Assembly: GCA_963817515.1 (NCBI GenBank)
Contig: CAWFPJ010000001.1
Coordinates: 124,001-188,000, forward strand
From: DATMNI01 sp963817515
Lineage (GTDB): Bacteria; Acidobacteriota; Terriglobia; Bryobacterales; Bryobacteraceae
Direction of reading: 5' to 3'
Length of the DNA: 64,000 bases
The notes below the pieces were generated by a model. The model searched no databases and was not told where the DNA came from. It saw nothing but the letters and a program-made list of their open reading frames with translations. Of this stretch, positions 36,231-44,284 are shown piece after piece (the stretch's first letter is position 1; every line of letters begins with the position of its first letter). The position numbers and the translations under genes were made by a program.

Positions 36231-36258
36231 AGTGTACTAGTTGATTGATACATGTCAA
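36231..36258 (-). promoter_or_regulatory. Promoter with overlapping candidate GntR operator
   Basis: On the minus strand TTGACA (36258-36253) and TACACT (36236-36231) are spaced by 16 bases. The interval contains an imperfect inverted repeat, GTGTACTA and TGATACAT, like known YtrA-type sites (GTGTA-N-TACAC). Transcription would start about 36224. Confidence 0.6.
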
Positions 36259-36277
36259 GAGCTTTTTGGGCCTCGAT

Positions 36278-36301
36278 CAGAGCCGCGACCGTCAGGGAGC
36301 G
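36278..36301 (+). repeat. Dispersed palindrome-derived repeat, copy 1
   Basis: AGCCGCGACCGTCAGGGAGC at 36281-36300, an exact copy of a sequence also found at 37506, 48187 (reverse), and in degenerate form at 37469 and 62122. Here it lies just past the pilT stop. Confidence 0.65.
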
Positions 36302-36304
36302 ACC

Positions 36305-37466
36305 TCAACCCAAATACCGCTGCAAATCGTCGGTACGGAAACCATGCGCGAACGCCGTCTCCCGCGTGATGCGCCCGGAGCGCACCAGGTCGGTTAGCGA
36401 CTGTTCCATGGTCATCATGCCGTCGGCGCGGCCGGTGGAAATCAGGGAGCGAAGCTGGTGGTCGTCGCCTTTGCGGACCAGGGCGCGCACGGCGTCGGTC
36501 GCGATCATGATCTCGGTGGCCGGCCAGCGATTGACACCGTCGGTGCCCGGCACCAGTTGCTGCGCGATCACCGCCCCCAGCGCCAGCGATAACTGTTGCC
36601 GGATCTGCGGCTGGTTACCCGACGGAAACGAATCCAGAATGCGCGACATAGCCTGAATGGCGTCGTTGGTATGCAGGGTAGAGAGCACCAGATGGCCGGT
36701 TTCGGCCGCGGTCAGCGCGGTGGCGATGGTTTCGGCGTCGCGCATTTCGCCCACCAGAATCACGTCGGGCGTCTGGCGCATGATGCTGCGCAGGGTGACC
36801 GCGAAATCCGGCGTGTCGCGCCCCACTTCGATCTGCTCGATGATAGCGCTGCGGTTGGCGTGCTGGTATTCCACCGGGTCTTCAATGGTCACCACGTGCG
36901 CGGCGCGCTTCGTGTTCACAATGTCGATGAGCGCCGCCAGGGTAGAGCTCTTGCCGCATCCCGTGGGGCCGGTCACCAGAACCAGGCCCTGTCTTCGCTC
37001 CGCCAGCTTCGCCAGCGAAGCCGGCAGGTGCAGCCATTCGAGCGACGGAATCTTCGAAGGCAGCAGCCGGATGCTGGCCGCCAGCGTGCCGCGCTGATGG
37101 TGGATATTGATGCGGAAGCGGCCCAGGTTCTCGCGCACGAAACTCAAATCCACAGACTTGCGCTTTTGCAATTCTTCCAACTGCGCCGGTTCCAGCAGAG
37201 GCAGAACCAGGCTCCGCACATCCTCCGCTTCGAGCGCCGGCCCAGGAGCCGCGGCCAGGTTTCCGGTTGATGCGCAGCATCACCGGCGCCCCCGCGATCA
37301 GCAGCACATCGGACGCATTCCGATTGGCCGCGGAATGCAGCACATGCTCCAGCGACGCCGTGGATTGCGGCGAACGCACGGCCGCGGCCTTCTGGCTGGG
37401 CGCGGCGCGATTCAGTTCGGCGACAATCTTCGAAAGCTCGTTATCGTAGTCACCCATGGATGCCAT
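36305..37466 (-). CDS. pilT: Type IV pilus retraction ATPase PilT (one frameshift)
   Basis: PilT is a hexameric cytoplasmic ATPase that powers pilus disassembly. The N-terminal domain (LEHVLHSAANRNASDVLLI) is in one frame; the switch is at GG 37265-37266 (plus strand), and removing one base changes RINRKPGRG to RINGNLAAAPGPALEAEDVR, which joins the main frame. Walker A GPTGCGKSST, the Asp box IEDPVEY, GEMRDAETIATALTAAETGH, and LSTLHTNDA are present. Restored length is about 386 residues. No other pil genes are adjacent apart from a secretin-like gene about 4 kb upstream. The damage is probably a sequence error. Confidence 0.85.
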
Positions 37467-37467
37467 C

Positions 37468-37526
37468 CGCTTCCTAACGGTCGCGGCTCTGTTTGCACCT
37501 TTCAGAGCCGCGACCGTCAGGGAGCG
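37468..37526. repeat. Dispersed repeat, copy 2, as an inverted pair
   Basis: The 15-bp arms ACGGTCGCGGCTCTG (37477-37491) and CAGAGCCGCGACCGT (37503-37517) are perfect reverse complements around an 11-base loop. The right arm extends as the exact 20-mer of copy 1 (37506-37525); the left arm has two mismatches. It lies in the gap between pilT and the phosphoesterase, which are divergent. Confidence 0.7.
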
Positions 37527-37569
37527 TCCCCACGCCTAGAGTATATCCATCTTGCGCTACGATGCTTTC

Positions 37570-38167
37570 TTGAAGCTCCTTATCTTTTCCGACATCCACA
37601 ATGATTGGAAGACGCTCGAACGGCTGCTTACCGTGGAGGCCGATTTCTACATTTCCGCCGGCGATCAGGTCTCGTGGTCCAAGGGACTCGACCGCTGCGG
37701 CCAGATTCTGCAATCGCGCGGCGACAAAGTCTACGTGCTGCCCGGGAACCACGAATCGGCCGAACAGGTCGCCGAAATGTGCGCGCGGTATGGCCTGCAC
37801 GATTTCCACGAACGCCACATTCAGGTGGGCAAGTGGCAAGTCGCCGGACTGGGCTATTCCAGTCCAACCCCTTTCAACACGCCCGGCGAATACAGTGAAT
37901 CGCAGATTGCGGATCGCCTGCAGCGCTTCGCCGATCTCTCGCCGCTGGTCCTGATTTGTCACGCGCCGCCATACGGCACGCCACTCGACCAGGTCCACCC
38001 GGGCCTTCACGCCGGCTCCACAGCGGTCCGCGATTTCATTCAGCAGTACCAGCCCGCCCACTTCTTACTGCGGCCACATCCATGAGTCCGAAGGCGTGGC
38101 CATCGAGATCGGCAAGACGCGCGCGCGCAACGTCGGCAAGGCGGCGCATTTGTTAGAATTGGATTGA
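37570..38167 (+). CDS. Metallophosphoesterase (one frameshift)
   Basis: Calcineurin-like phosphoesterases use two metals to cleave phosphate esters. Motifs: LLIFSDIHNDW (DxH), SAGDQVSW (GDx), LPGNHES (GNHE), ICHAPPYGTPLD (H) and, once one A at 38067 is removed, HFFCGHIHESEG (GHxH). Without the correction the frame runs to 38085 and loses the last metal motif; with it the protein ends at 38167. Restored length is about 198 residues. TTG at 37570 (KLLIFSDIHND) is the chosen start; a TTG at 37552 is the alternative. TACGAT lies six bases before the start. The stop lies just before prfB. Confidence 0.8.
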
Positions 38168-38173
38168 ACCCCC

Positions 38174-39308
38174 ATGACTTTAGAAGAGTTTGAACGCCAA
38201 TTCCAACCCCTCCGCGACCAGGCACTGGCCGTGCGGAGGTATCTTTGACGCCCCCGCCCAGAAACAGAAACTAGCGCAAACCGAAGAGCAGATCGCCGCG
38301 CCCGACTTCTGGAACCAGCCGGAAAAGAGCCAGAAGGTGATGCAGGCCCGCAAGCGCCTGGAAGAAGCCATCGCCAATGACGAACGCGTCCGCGCCATGA
38401 CTGAGGACCTGGACACGCTCTTCGAACTGGCCCGCGAAGGCGAGCAGGTGCTGCCCGATATCGAGCGCGATCTGAAGACGTACGGCGAGCTGCTGGAGCG
38501 CCTGGAAACCGCCATGCTGCTATCGGGCGAAAACGACGCCCGCAGCGCTATCATGACCATCCACCCCGGAGCCGGCGGCACCGAAAGCCAGGATTGGGCC
38601 GAGATGCTGCTGCGTATGTACCTGCGGTGGGCCGAGCGCGAAAAATTCAACACCGAGGTCACCGATCGCCTCGAAGGCGAAGGCGCGGGCATCAAGTCCG
38701 TTACTTTCGAAGTCAACGGCGAGAACGCTTACGGCCTGCTGCAATCCGAGATCGGCGTGCACCGCCTGGTGCGGATTTCGCCGTTCGATGCCAATGCGCG
38801 GCGTCATACTTCGTTCGCCTCGGTTTTCGTATACCCGCAGGTGGATGACGAAATCAAGATCGATATTCAGGAGAAGGACCTGCGCATCGACACCTTCCGC
38901 GCCTCGGGCGCCGGCGGCCAGCACGTCAACATGACGGATTCGGCCGTGCGCATTACGCACTTCCCAACCAACATCGTGGTGCAGTGCCAGAACGAGCGGT
39001 CGCAGCACAAGAACCGCGACACCGCCATGAAGCAGCTCCGCGCGCGCCTCTACGAGTATGAGCTCGAGAAGAAGCGCGTGGAGACCCGCAAGACCGAGGA
39101 TGCGAAACTCGAGATCAACTTCGGCAGCCAGATCCGCAACTATGTGCTGGCGCCGTACCGTCTGGTCAAAGACCTTCGCAGCAGGCTGGCGCTGGGCGAT
39201 GTGGACCGCGTCCTCGAAGGCGACCTGGAACCGCTCATGCACGCCTGGCTGGTGTGGCGCAAAACCGGCAGGATCGCGGGCGACGACAAGGACGAAAGCC
39301 CGGATTGA
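38174..39308 (+). CDS. prfB: Peptide chain release factor 2, with programmed +1 frameshift
   Basis: RF2 ends translation at UGA and UAA. The frame from ATG 38174 reads MTLEEFERQFQPLRDQALAV then hits TGA at 38246-38248. The next frame from 38247 (GAC GCC CCC) carries the rest: HPGAGGTESQDWAEMLLRMY near the peptidyl-transferase GGQ, seen as ASGAGGQHVNMTDSAVRITH. Domain 2 (stop-recognition) lies earlier. The product is about 377 residues, in normal range. The shift is the autoregulatory switch known from E. coli prfB, not an error. It overlaps the tsaC start. Confidence 0.95.
38235..38249 (+). promoter_or_regulatory. prfB programmed frameshift site
   Basis: GGAGG, then TATCTTTGAC: a Shine-Dalgarno-like element three bases before the CUU codon that slips on the in-frame UGA C. 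This closely matches the E. coli AGGGGGTATCTTTGAC. When RF2 is scarce, the slow UGA lets the ribosome shift +1 and make more RF2. Confidence 0.95.
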
Positions 39309-40225
39309 GTAGTTCCGACCAAGCCAGCGTGGAGCGCGCCGCTGCCCTGATCCGGGCCGGGAAGCTGGTGGCGTTTCCCACCGAAACGGTTTACGGCTTG
39401 GGTGCCAATGCGCTCGATGCCGCCGCCGTGGAGCGCATCTTCGCAGCCAAGGGCCGCCCCCGCACCAGCCCGCTGATTGTTCATGTGGATTCGGTGGAAA
39501 TGGCGCGAGCCCTGGCGTCGCGCTGGCCGGACGCCGCCGAAACGCTGGCGCAGCGCTACTGGCCCGGCCCGTTGACGCTGGTGGTTCCCAAGCGCCCGCA
39601 GATTCCCGACATTGTAACCGCCGGTTTGCCGACCGTCGCGCTGCGAATGCCCGCGCACCGCCTGGCGCTCGAACTGATTCGCGCCGCGGGCGTCCCGATT
39701 GCCGCGCCCAGCGCCAACCGCTTCACGGAACTTTCGCCCACAGCCGCGCACCACGTCCCGGAATCACTGGCCGACTTTGTCCTCGATGGCGGGCCTGCCA
39801 GCGTAGGAATCGAATCCACGGTGCTTTCGCTGGTCGGCGCACCTTTACTGCTCCGCCCCGGCGTGATTCCGCTGACCAGCATCGAAGCGCTGATCGGCCC
39901 GGTGCAAGTTGCCGTCAACTCCGAATCGGGCGCCCACGCGTCGCCTGGAATGCACGTCCGGCATTACCGGCCGGCGACGCCTCTCTACCTGATTCAAAGC
40001 GGCGGCAACCCACCCCAGGGCCGTGGGGCGTGGCTTCGGATGGGCCGGGAGATGCCTGGCGAAGCCCTGGCCTATGCCGCGGTTCTTTACGAAAAGCTGC
40101 ACCTTTTGGACACTCAGAATTTGGATTGGATCGCCGTGGAAGCACCGCCCGAGACGCCCGAGTGGGCTGGCGTACTGGACCGCTTGCGGCGCGCCGCACA
40201 ACCGGAAAAAAATATTACGGCTTGA
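39305..40225 (+). CDS. tsaC: L-threonylcarbamoyladenylate synthase (Sua5/YrdC family)
   Basis: This enzyme makes threonylcarbamoyl-AMP from threonine, bicarbonate and ATP for the t6A modification of tRNAs that read ANN codons. The start is TTG at 39305, overlapping the prfB stop; the upstream in-frame region lies inside prfB. The YrdC domain shows LVAFPTETVYGLGANALDAA, FAAKGRPRTSPLIVHV, LRMPAHRLALELI and APSANRFTELSPTAAHHV, and a C-terminal Sua5 domain begins near HVRHYRPATPLYLI. The 306 residues make it the long Sua5 form rather than the short TsaC. Coupled with prfB, it links two translation-accuracy genes. Confidence 0.9.
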   Translation: MSSSDQASVERAAALIRAGKLVAFPTETVYGLGANALDAAAVERIFAAKGRPRTSPLIVHVDSVEMARALASRWPDAAETLAQRYWPGPLTLVVPKRPQIPDIVTAGLPTVALRMPAHRLALELIRAAGVPIAAPSANRFTELSPTAAHHVPESLADFVLDGGPASVGIESTVLSLVGAPLLLRPGVIPLTSIEALIGPVQVAVNSESGAHASPGMHVRHYRPATPLYLIQSGGNPPQGRGAWLRMGREMPGEALAYAAVLYEKLHLLDTQNLDWIAVEAPPETPEWAGVLDRLRRAAQPEKNITA

Positions 40226-40269
40226 TTAATAAAAATATTCGTTTGTGAGCAATATTGAACATCCAGGGT

Positions 40270-40369
40270 ACTAGAACCTATGGCACTATTGGACTGTAAA
40301 GACGAATCTCTCCTCAATTAGAGGCGCGCCGGGAGCAGCCCTCCTGCGTTCCCGGCGCGCATTTTTTTC
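40270..40369 (+). ncRNA. Candidate short transcript ending in a strong terminator
   Basis: A -10-like TACTAG (40270-40275) lies just before an ATG at 40281 that opens MALLDCKDESLLN and stops at 40320-40322, immediately followed by the terminator at 40324-40369. The next gene downstream is on the other strand, so no gene is attenuated. Either a tiny peptide mRNA or a small RNA is possible. It could also be the 3' end of the tsaC message. Confidence 0.35.
40324..40369 (+). terminator. Rho-independent terminator after tsaC
   Basis: GCGCGCCGGGA (40324-40334) pairs perfectly with TCCCGGCGCGC (40350-40360), followed by ATTTTTTT. This is the clearest terminator in the window. It would end the prfB-tsaC transcript and any start at 40270. 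Confidence 0.9.
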
Positions 40370-40559
40370 AACGCGGCTCGGCCGTCTTGTAGTTTGATTC
40401 ACGGCTCAGGATACGGCGGGCAATCTCATTGAGCGAGAGCAGTGCCTCGTCAGAGCTCACCCAAAAACGCAGCTGAAAAGCATCTCTCTCCGATACGGGC
40501 GTATGCGCGTTGATCGCCTTGAGCACGCGCAACGCTACATCGGTCTTCTCCGACCGCAT
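40368..40559 (-). CDS. Small protein, unknown
   Basis: ATG at 40559 gives a 63-residue protein (MRSEKTDVALRVLKAINAHT, later SLNEIARRILSRESN) that is mostly helical. No family is assigned. TATACT lies five bases before the ATG with no ribosome-binding site, so the mRNA may be leaderless. A TTG two codons upstream is the alternative. It is convergent with the tsaC terminator, whose T-run touches its stop codon. Confidence 0.5.
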   Translation of the reverse strand: MRSEKTDVALRVLKAINAHTPVSERDAFQLRFWVSSDEALLSLNEIARRILSRESNYKTAEPR

Positions 40560-40652
40560 GCCCAAGTATATACTAAGCCTCGGCCAAATAGCCTAATAGA
40601 ATTCGTGGAAATTTGCGGCAAACGGACGCCCCTTTTGGGGCGCATTTACGGC

Positions 40653-41363
40653 CTAGACCTCCTGGGCGGCGGAGGCCATGGCGCGCCGGGGTTCGAAGGT
40701 GTACCCGAAGCCCCGGACCGAGTGGATCAGAATCGGACTTGCAGGATCGGTCTCCACCTTTTGCCGCAGTCGTAAAACGTAGACGTCCACGGCGCGGTCG
40801 GTGATCGCGCGATCCTGGCCCCAGACGGCGTTCAGCAACTGTTCCCGGCTGAAGACCACACCGGGGCGGCTCATCAGGAATTCCAGCAGGCGGAACTCGG
40901 TGGCCGTCAGCGAAAGCGGGGTACCATTCAGGCGAACCTGGCAACTGGTACGGTCCAGTTCCACCCCGCCCGCCTCCAGAACCCGCGTGGGCGTGGCTTG
41001 GTTTCGGAATTGGAGTTTGATGCGGGCGATTAGTTCGCGCACGAAGAACGGCTTCACCACATAGTCGTTGGCGCCCAGTTCCAGGCCGACAATGCGGTCG
41101 GTTTCAGAGGCGCGCGCCGTCAGAAAGATGATGGGAGTCGAAGCCAGGTCCGGGTCTTTGCGGATGCCTTTGCAGATGTCGAGGCCGTCGGAATCCGGCA
41201 GCATGATGTCCAGCAGGATCAGGTCCGGCCGCACCTGGCGGCACAACTCGATGGCTCCCTTTCCGGTTTGCTGGCCGCTCAGGGAAAACCCTTCCTTCTC
41301 CAGGTTGTACCTTAACAGGGAGAACAAATCCGAATCGTCTTCGATTAACAGGATCTTTTTCAT
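40653..41363 (-). CDS. OmpR/PhoB-family response regulator 2
   Basis: A two-domain transcription factor. The receiver domain holds the acidic pocket (LLIEDDSDLF), the phospho-Asp in LILLDIMLPDSDGLDICKGI and the Lys in VVKPFFVREL. The C-terminal winged helix carries VDVYVLRLRQKVETDPASPI and SVRGFGYTFE. The 236-residue length is typical. It is the third gene after regulator 1 and the kinase, 58 bases after the kinase stop, with its own possible promoter. Two regulators next to one kinase suggest either a branched pathway or cross-control; which one the kinase phosphorylates is unknown. Confidence 0.9.
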   Translation of the reverse strand: MKKILLIEDDSDLFSLLRYNLEKEGFSLSGQQTGKGAIELCRQVRPDLILLDIMLPDSDGLDICKGIRKDPDLASTPIIFLTARASETDRIVGLELGANDYVVKPFFVRELIARIKLQFRNQATPTRVLEAGGVELDRTSCQVRLNGTPLSLTATEFRLLEFLMSRPGVVFSREQLLNAVWGQDRAITDRAVDVYVLRLRQKVETDPASPILIHSVRGFGYTFEPRRAMASAAQEV

Positions 41364-41398
41364 AGTGTCGGTCCGTTATATTCGCCAGCAATACAATA

Positions 41399-41421
41399 AC
41401 AGTCCGTATGTTACAGTACGG
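41399..41421. promoter_or_regulatory. Candidate regulator site before response regulator 2
   Basis: ACAGT occurs at 41399-41403 and 41413-41417 (spacing 14), and CCGTA and TACGG pair across 41404-41421. The spacing is not the 11 of an E. coli Pho box. The site lies just upstream of regulator 2, and a paralogous regulator could bind it. Confidence 0.3.
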
Positions 41422-42891
41422 TTAAGACGCAGTGAATTCAGGATTAAACTGTTCCACCTGCCGTGCGGCTTCATCCACCGGCAGCGTGAAATAAAAGGTG
41501 GATCCCAGGTTCACCCGGCTTTCCACGCGCATTGCGCCGCGATGCGCCGCCACCAGGTGTTTCACGATGGAAAGGCCAAGACCGGTACCACCCAGTTCCC
41601 TTGAACGTGCTTTATCCACGCGGTAAAATCGCTCAAACAGCCGCGGCAAATCCTCCTCGGGAATCCCTATACCAGTATCGCTCACGAACATCTCAATCAT
41701 ACGGCCCAGGGGCCTCGCGCCCACCGTAATCTTTCCGCCGGCCGGAGTGTACTTGATGGCATTCTCCATCAAATTGCTGAGAATCTGCGAAACCGCTTCG
41801 CTATCGCACCAGGCCTTGGCGCCCTCCGGTGCGGAGTCGGCAACCAGCCGGATATGGCTTTTCCCGGCGATGGGAATCAGCAATTCGATGGCATCCTCGA
41901 TCATGGAGTTTATGGAATGGCAGTCGAATTCAAACTTTTGCCGCTTCTGCTCGATGCGCGAAAGGGTCAGCAGATCTTCGGTAAGCCGCGCCAGCCGCTC
42001 CGCATTGTGGCGGATGATCCCCAGAAAGCGCATGTTGTGCTGGGGATCGCTTAACGCGCCATCCATCAGGGTCTCGGTGTATCCCTGAATGGATGCCAGC
42101 GGGGTGCGGAGTTCGTGTGAGACATTGATCACGAAATCCTTGCGGACGCGCTCCAGCTTCTCAAGCTCACTGTGCTCATGCTGCAACTGCGTTACCGTGC
42201 GCTGCAGATTCTCCGCGGTGTCGTCCAGCGTCTGGGCCAGCAGACCGAACTCGCTGCTGTCGGTTTGTAAAAGCCGCGAACGGAAGTTGCCCCGCGCCAG
42301 CTCCCCGGCGTGCGCCATGATAGTGGCAAAGCGCCGCGATATAAACCGCGCCAGCAAGGCCGCAATAAGCATCGCGGGAATGAATGCCAGCACCGTGCTC
42401 ATCAGCATTTTTCGGCGAATCTGGCTTACCTGGCGGTTGATTTCGGAAAGCGGCACGGCGATCCGGATAGCCAGCGCCCCGCCCTGCACCGGCACCGCGA
42501 CATACAGAAACGGAACACCAATGGTGGCGCTGCTCCGCTGGGAAGACCCCACTCCGCCGCGGAAGGCCTGGATCAACTCGGGGCGCGACCGGTGATTTTC
42601 CATTTCAGCGGCATTGGCTTCGGAATCCACCAGCACCTTTCCGTCGGAACGCACCACGGTAATGCGCCCGCCCGAGGATTGCGCCAGCCTGCGTGCCTGG
42701 GCGGCCTCCAGATTCTCCAGTGCCGGCTGCCAGAGCGCCAGCATGCGTGCTTTGTCCGCCAACTGCCGGGTCAGGTTCTGAACGTATGTGTCCTTGGCCA
42801 CGTTGGTGGCAACGTAATCCACCGTCGCCAGAGCCAGCAGCATCAGGCAGACTACGCCGAAGATCAATTTGAGAAAAATTCTTCCGGTCAA
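41422..42891 (-). CDS. PhoR-like sensor histidine kinase
   Basis: A 489-residue inner-membrane kinase. One N-terminal helix (about 6-27), an outer sensor region (28-165) and a second helix (about 168-188) come first, then HAMP. The HisKA domain has FVINVSHELRTPLASIQGYT with the phospho-His, and the ATPase domain has NLMENAIKYTPAGGKITVGA, VSDTGIGIPEEDLPRLFERF and GGTGLGLSIVKHLV. It overlaps regulator 1 by four bases (ATGA). By the operon layout it probably phosphorylates regulator 1, and perhaps regulator 2. A phosphate signal is likely by similarity but not shown; no pst genes are in the window. Confidence 0.9.
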   Translation of the reverse strand: MTGRIFLKLIFGVVCLMLLALATVDYVATNVAKDTYVQNLTRQLADKARMLALWQPALENLEAAQARRLAQSSGGRITVVRSDGKVLVDSEANAAEMENHRSRPELIQAFRGGVGSSQRSSATIGVPFLYVAVPVQGGALAIRIAVPLSEINRQVSQIRRKMLMSTVLAFIPAMLIAALLARFISRRFATIMAHAGELARGNFRSRLLQTDSSEFGLLAQTLDDTAENLQRTVTQLQHEHSELEKLERVRKDFVINVSHELRTPLASIQGYTETLMDGALSDPQHNMRFLGIIRHNAERLARLTEDLLTLSRIEQKRQKFEFDCHSINSMIEDAIELLIPIAGKSHIRLVADSAPEGAKAWCDSEAVSQILSNLMENAIKYTPAGGKITVGARPLGRMIEMFVSDTGIGIPEEDLPRLFERFYRVDKARSRELGGTGLGLSIVKHLVAAHRGAMRVESRVNLGSTFYFTLPVDEAARQVEQFNPEFTAS

Positions 42892-43580
42892 ACGGATTCC
42901 TCGAAGCGGTAGCCGAAACCCCGCACCGTAGTAAGGTAGCGTGGGTTGTCGGGTTGCTCTTCAATCTGCTCGCGCAAGCGCCGTACATGCACATCCACGG
43001 TGCGCGGAGTTACGTTGCGCTGCTCACCCCACACCGATTCCAAAAGCTGTTCGCGGCTATATGCCCTGCCTGGATGCGTCAGAAAAAACTCCAGCAGGTT
43101 GAATTCGGTGGAAGTCAGCGAGATTTCCCGGTCCTGATGGTACAGCCGGCGCGCCGTCCGGTCCAGCCGGAAGGGCCCAATCTGCGCCACCGGCGGATCG
43201 GCATCCATTTCCTCGCGCCGCAAGTGGGCTTTCACGCGCGCGATCAGTTCGCGCGGGCTGAAGGGCTTGGTCATGTAATCGTCGCCGCCGATTTCCAGGC
43301 CTAGCACGCGGTCCACCTCGTCCGACCTTGCGGTCAGGAATAACACCGGCGTTCGCGCCAGCGCCCCCGATTGGCGAATCTGGCGGCAGATTTCAAAACC
43401 GTCAATATCGGGAAGCATCACATCCAGCAAAACCAGATCCGGTTTGAACTGTTCCAAAGACTTCAACGTTCCCTTGGATCCGCCTAGAATCAGAGCCTCA
43501 TATCCATGCCGGATAAGGTTGTACTCAATCAGCGAGGCCAGCTCCGCCTCGTCCTCCACTATGGCGATTCGCTTGGGCAT
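42888..43580 (-). CDS. OmpR/PhoB-family response regulator 1
   Basis: ATG at 43580 starts the family N-terminus RIAIVEDEAELASLIEYNLI; the upstream extension to 43688 is non-coding. The phospho-Asp is in VLLDVMLPDIDGFEICRQIR and the Lys in MTKPFSPRELIARVKAH. The DNA-binding wing shows VDVHVRRLREQIEEQPDNPR and VRGFGYRFEE. At 230 residues it is normal. It overlaps the kinase start. TACAAT lies 11 bases before its ATG. With regulator 2 it forms a paralogous pair of about 40 percent similar motif content by eye. Confidence 0.9.
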   Translation of the reverse strand: MPKRIAIVEDEAELASLIEYNLIRHGYEALILGGSKGTLKSLEQFKPDLVLLDVMLPDIDGFEICRQIRQSGALARTPVLFLTARSDEVDRVLGLEIGGDDYMTKPFSPRELIARVKAHLRREEMDADPPVAQIGPFRLDRTARRLYHQDREISLTSTEFNLLEFFLTHPGRAYSREQLLESVWGEQRNVTPRTVDVHVRRLREQIEEQPDNPRYLTTVRGFGYRFEESV

Positions 43581-43677
43581 CGACAGTCCCAATTGTAGCT
43601 TGGCAGCGCTTGTGCAGCAGTCCCGCACGCCCGGGAAAGAAAGCGGTAACAAGCCACTTCGGCGGCGAGCACGATCA

Positions 43678-44274
43678 TCACGGTTCAATAAGCCGATTAC
43701 GGTTCCGGGCAGTGAATTTGATCGCCGCGACTACGGCCAGGGCGATGGCCAGCGCCACCCCGACGATGGTCCAGGCATTCTGCATGAGAAACAACTGGGC
43801 GCCGGCACCGAGCCGGATGCCGAGATAGGCCTCGCCGAAGTAGCGCGTGATGCGCGCCAGCAGAATCACCGCCAGGAACTTGCCGGCGTGGGTGTGCATG
43901 GCGCCGGCCGAAACCACGAATACCTTGAGAGGAAGCGGCACGAATGGGACCACCGCTGGGACGAACACGGTCAACAGTCCGTAGCGGTTGAACCAGCTCT
44001 GAAACTTCTGGCGTCTGCCCGCGGGAGGCTCGGCTTTGATGAACCGCTTGCTGCCGGAACGAGCCAATTGGAACAGGAGCATGTTGCCGCCGGTGGAGCC
44101 AATAACCGCCATCAGGGCGGTGAAATAGGCGCGGTGCGGCGTCTCGATCGCCACCCCCAGCATCAGGGCGTCGATGGCCGCGGGCAGAGGGATACCCATG
44201 GAATCGATAAAGCCCAGGACGAAGACGCCCCAGGGGCCAAAGGCGATCAGAACATCGGCGATTCTGCGAAGCAA
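43678..44274 (-). CDS. DedA-family (VTT domain) membrane protein
   Basis: DedA proteins are thought to scramble or flip lipid carriers such as undecaprenyl phosphate. The 198-residue protein has about five helices, an N-terminal re-entrant segment (FGPWGVFVLGFIDSMGIPLP), GSTGGNMLLFQLARSGSKRF and FVPAVVPFVPLPLKVFVVSA, the domain signature. Start is TTG at 44274, ten bases after the export permease stop and with no ribosome-binding site. Last gene of the glycan operon; lipid-carrier recycling would fit, but that is inference. Confidence 0.82.
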   Translation of the reverse strand: MLRRIADVLIAFGPWGVFVLGFIDSMGIPLPAAIDALMLGVAIETPHRAYFTALMAVIGSTGGNMLLFQLARSGSKRFIKAEPPAGRRQKFQSWFNRYGLLTVFVPAVVPFVPLPLKVFVVSAGAMHTHAGKFLAVILLARITRYFGEAYLGIRLGAGAQLFLMQNAWTIVGVALAIALAVVAAIKFTARNRNRLIEP

Positions 44275-44284
44275 TGATTTAGTA

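Noticed and set aside
38174..38248. prfB as a pseudogene because of the early TGA
   Set aside because: The site matches the programmed frameshift with its Shine-Dalgarno-like element, a normal regulatory feature.
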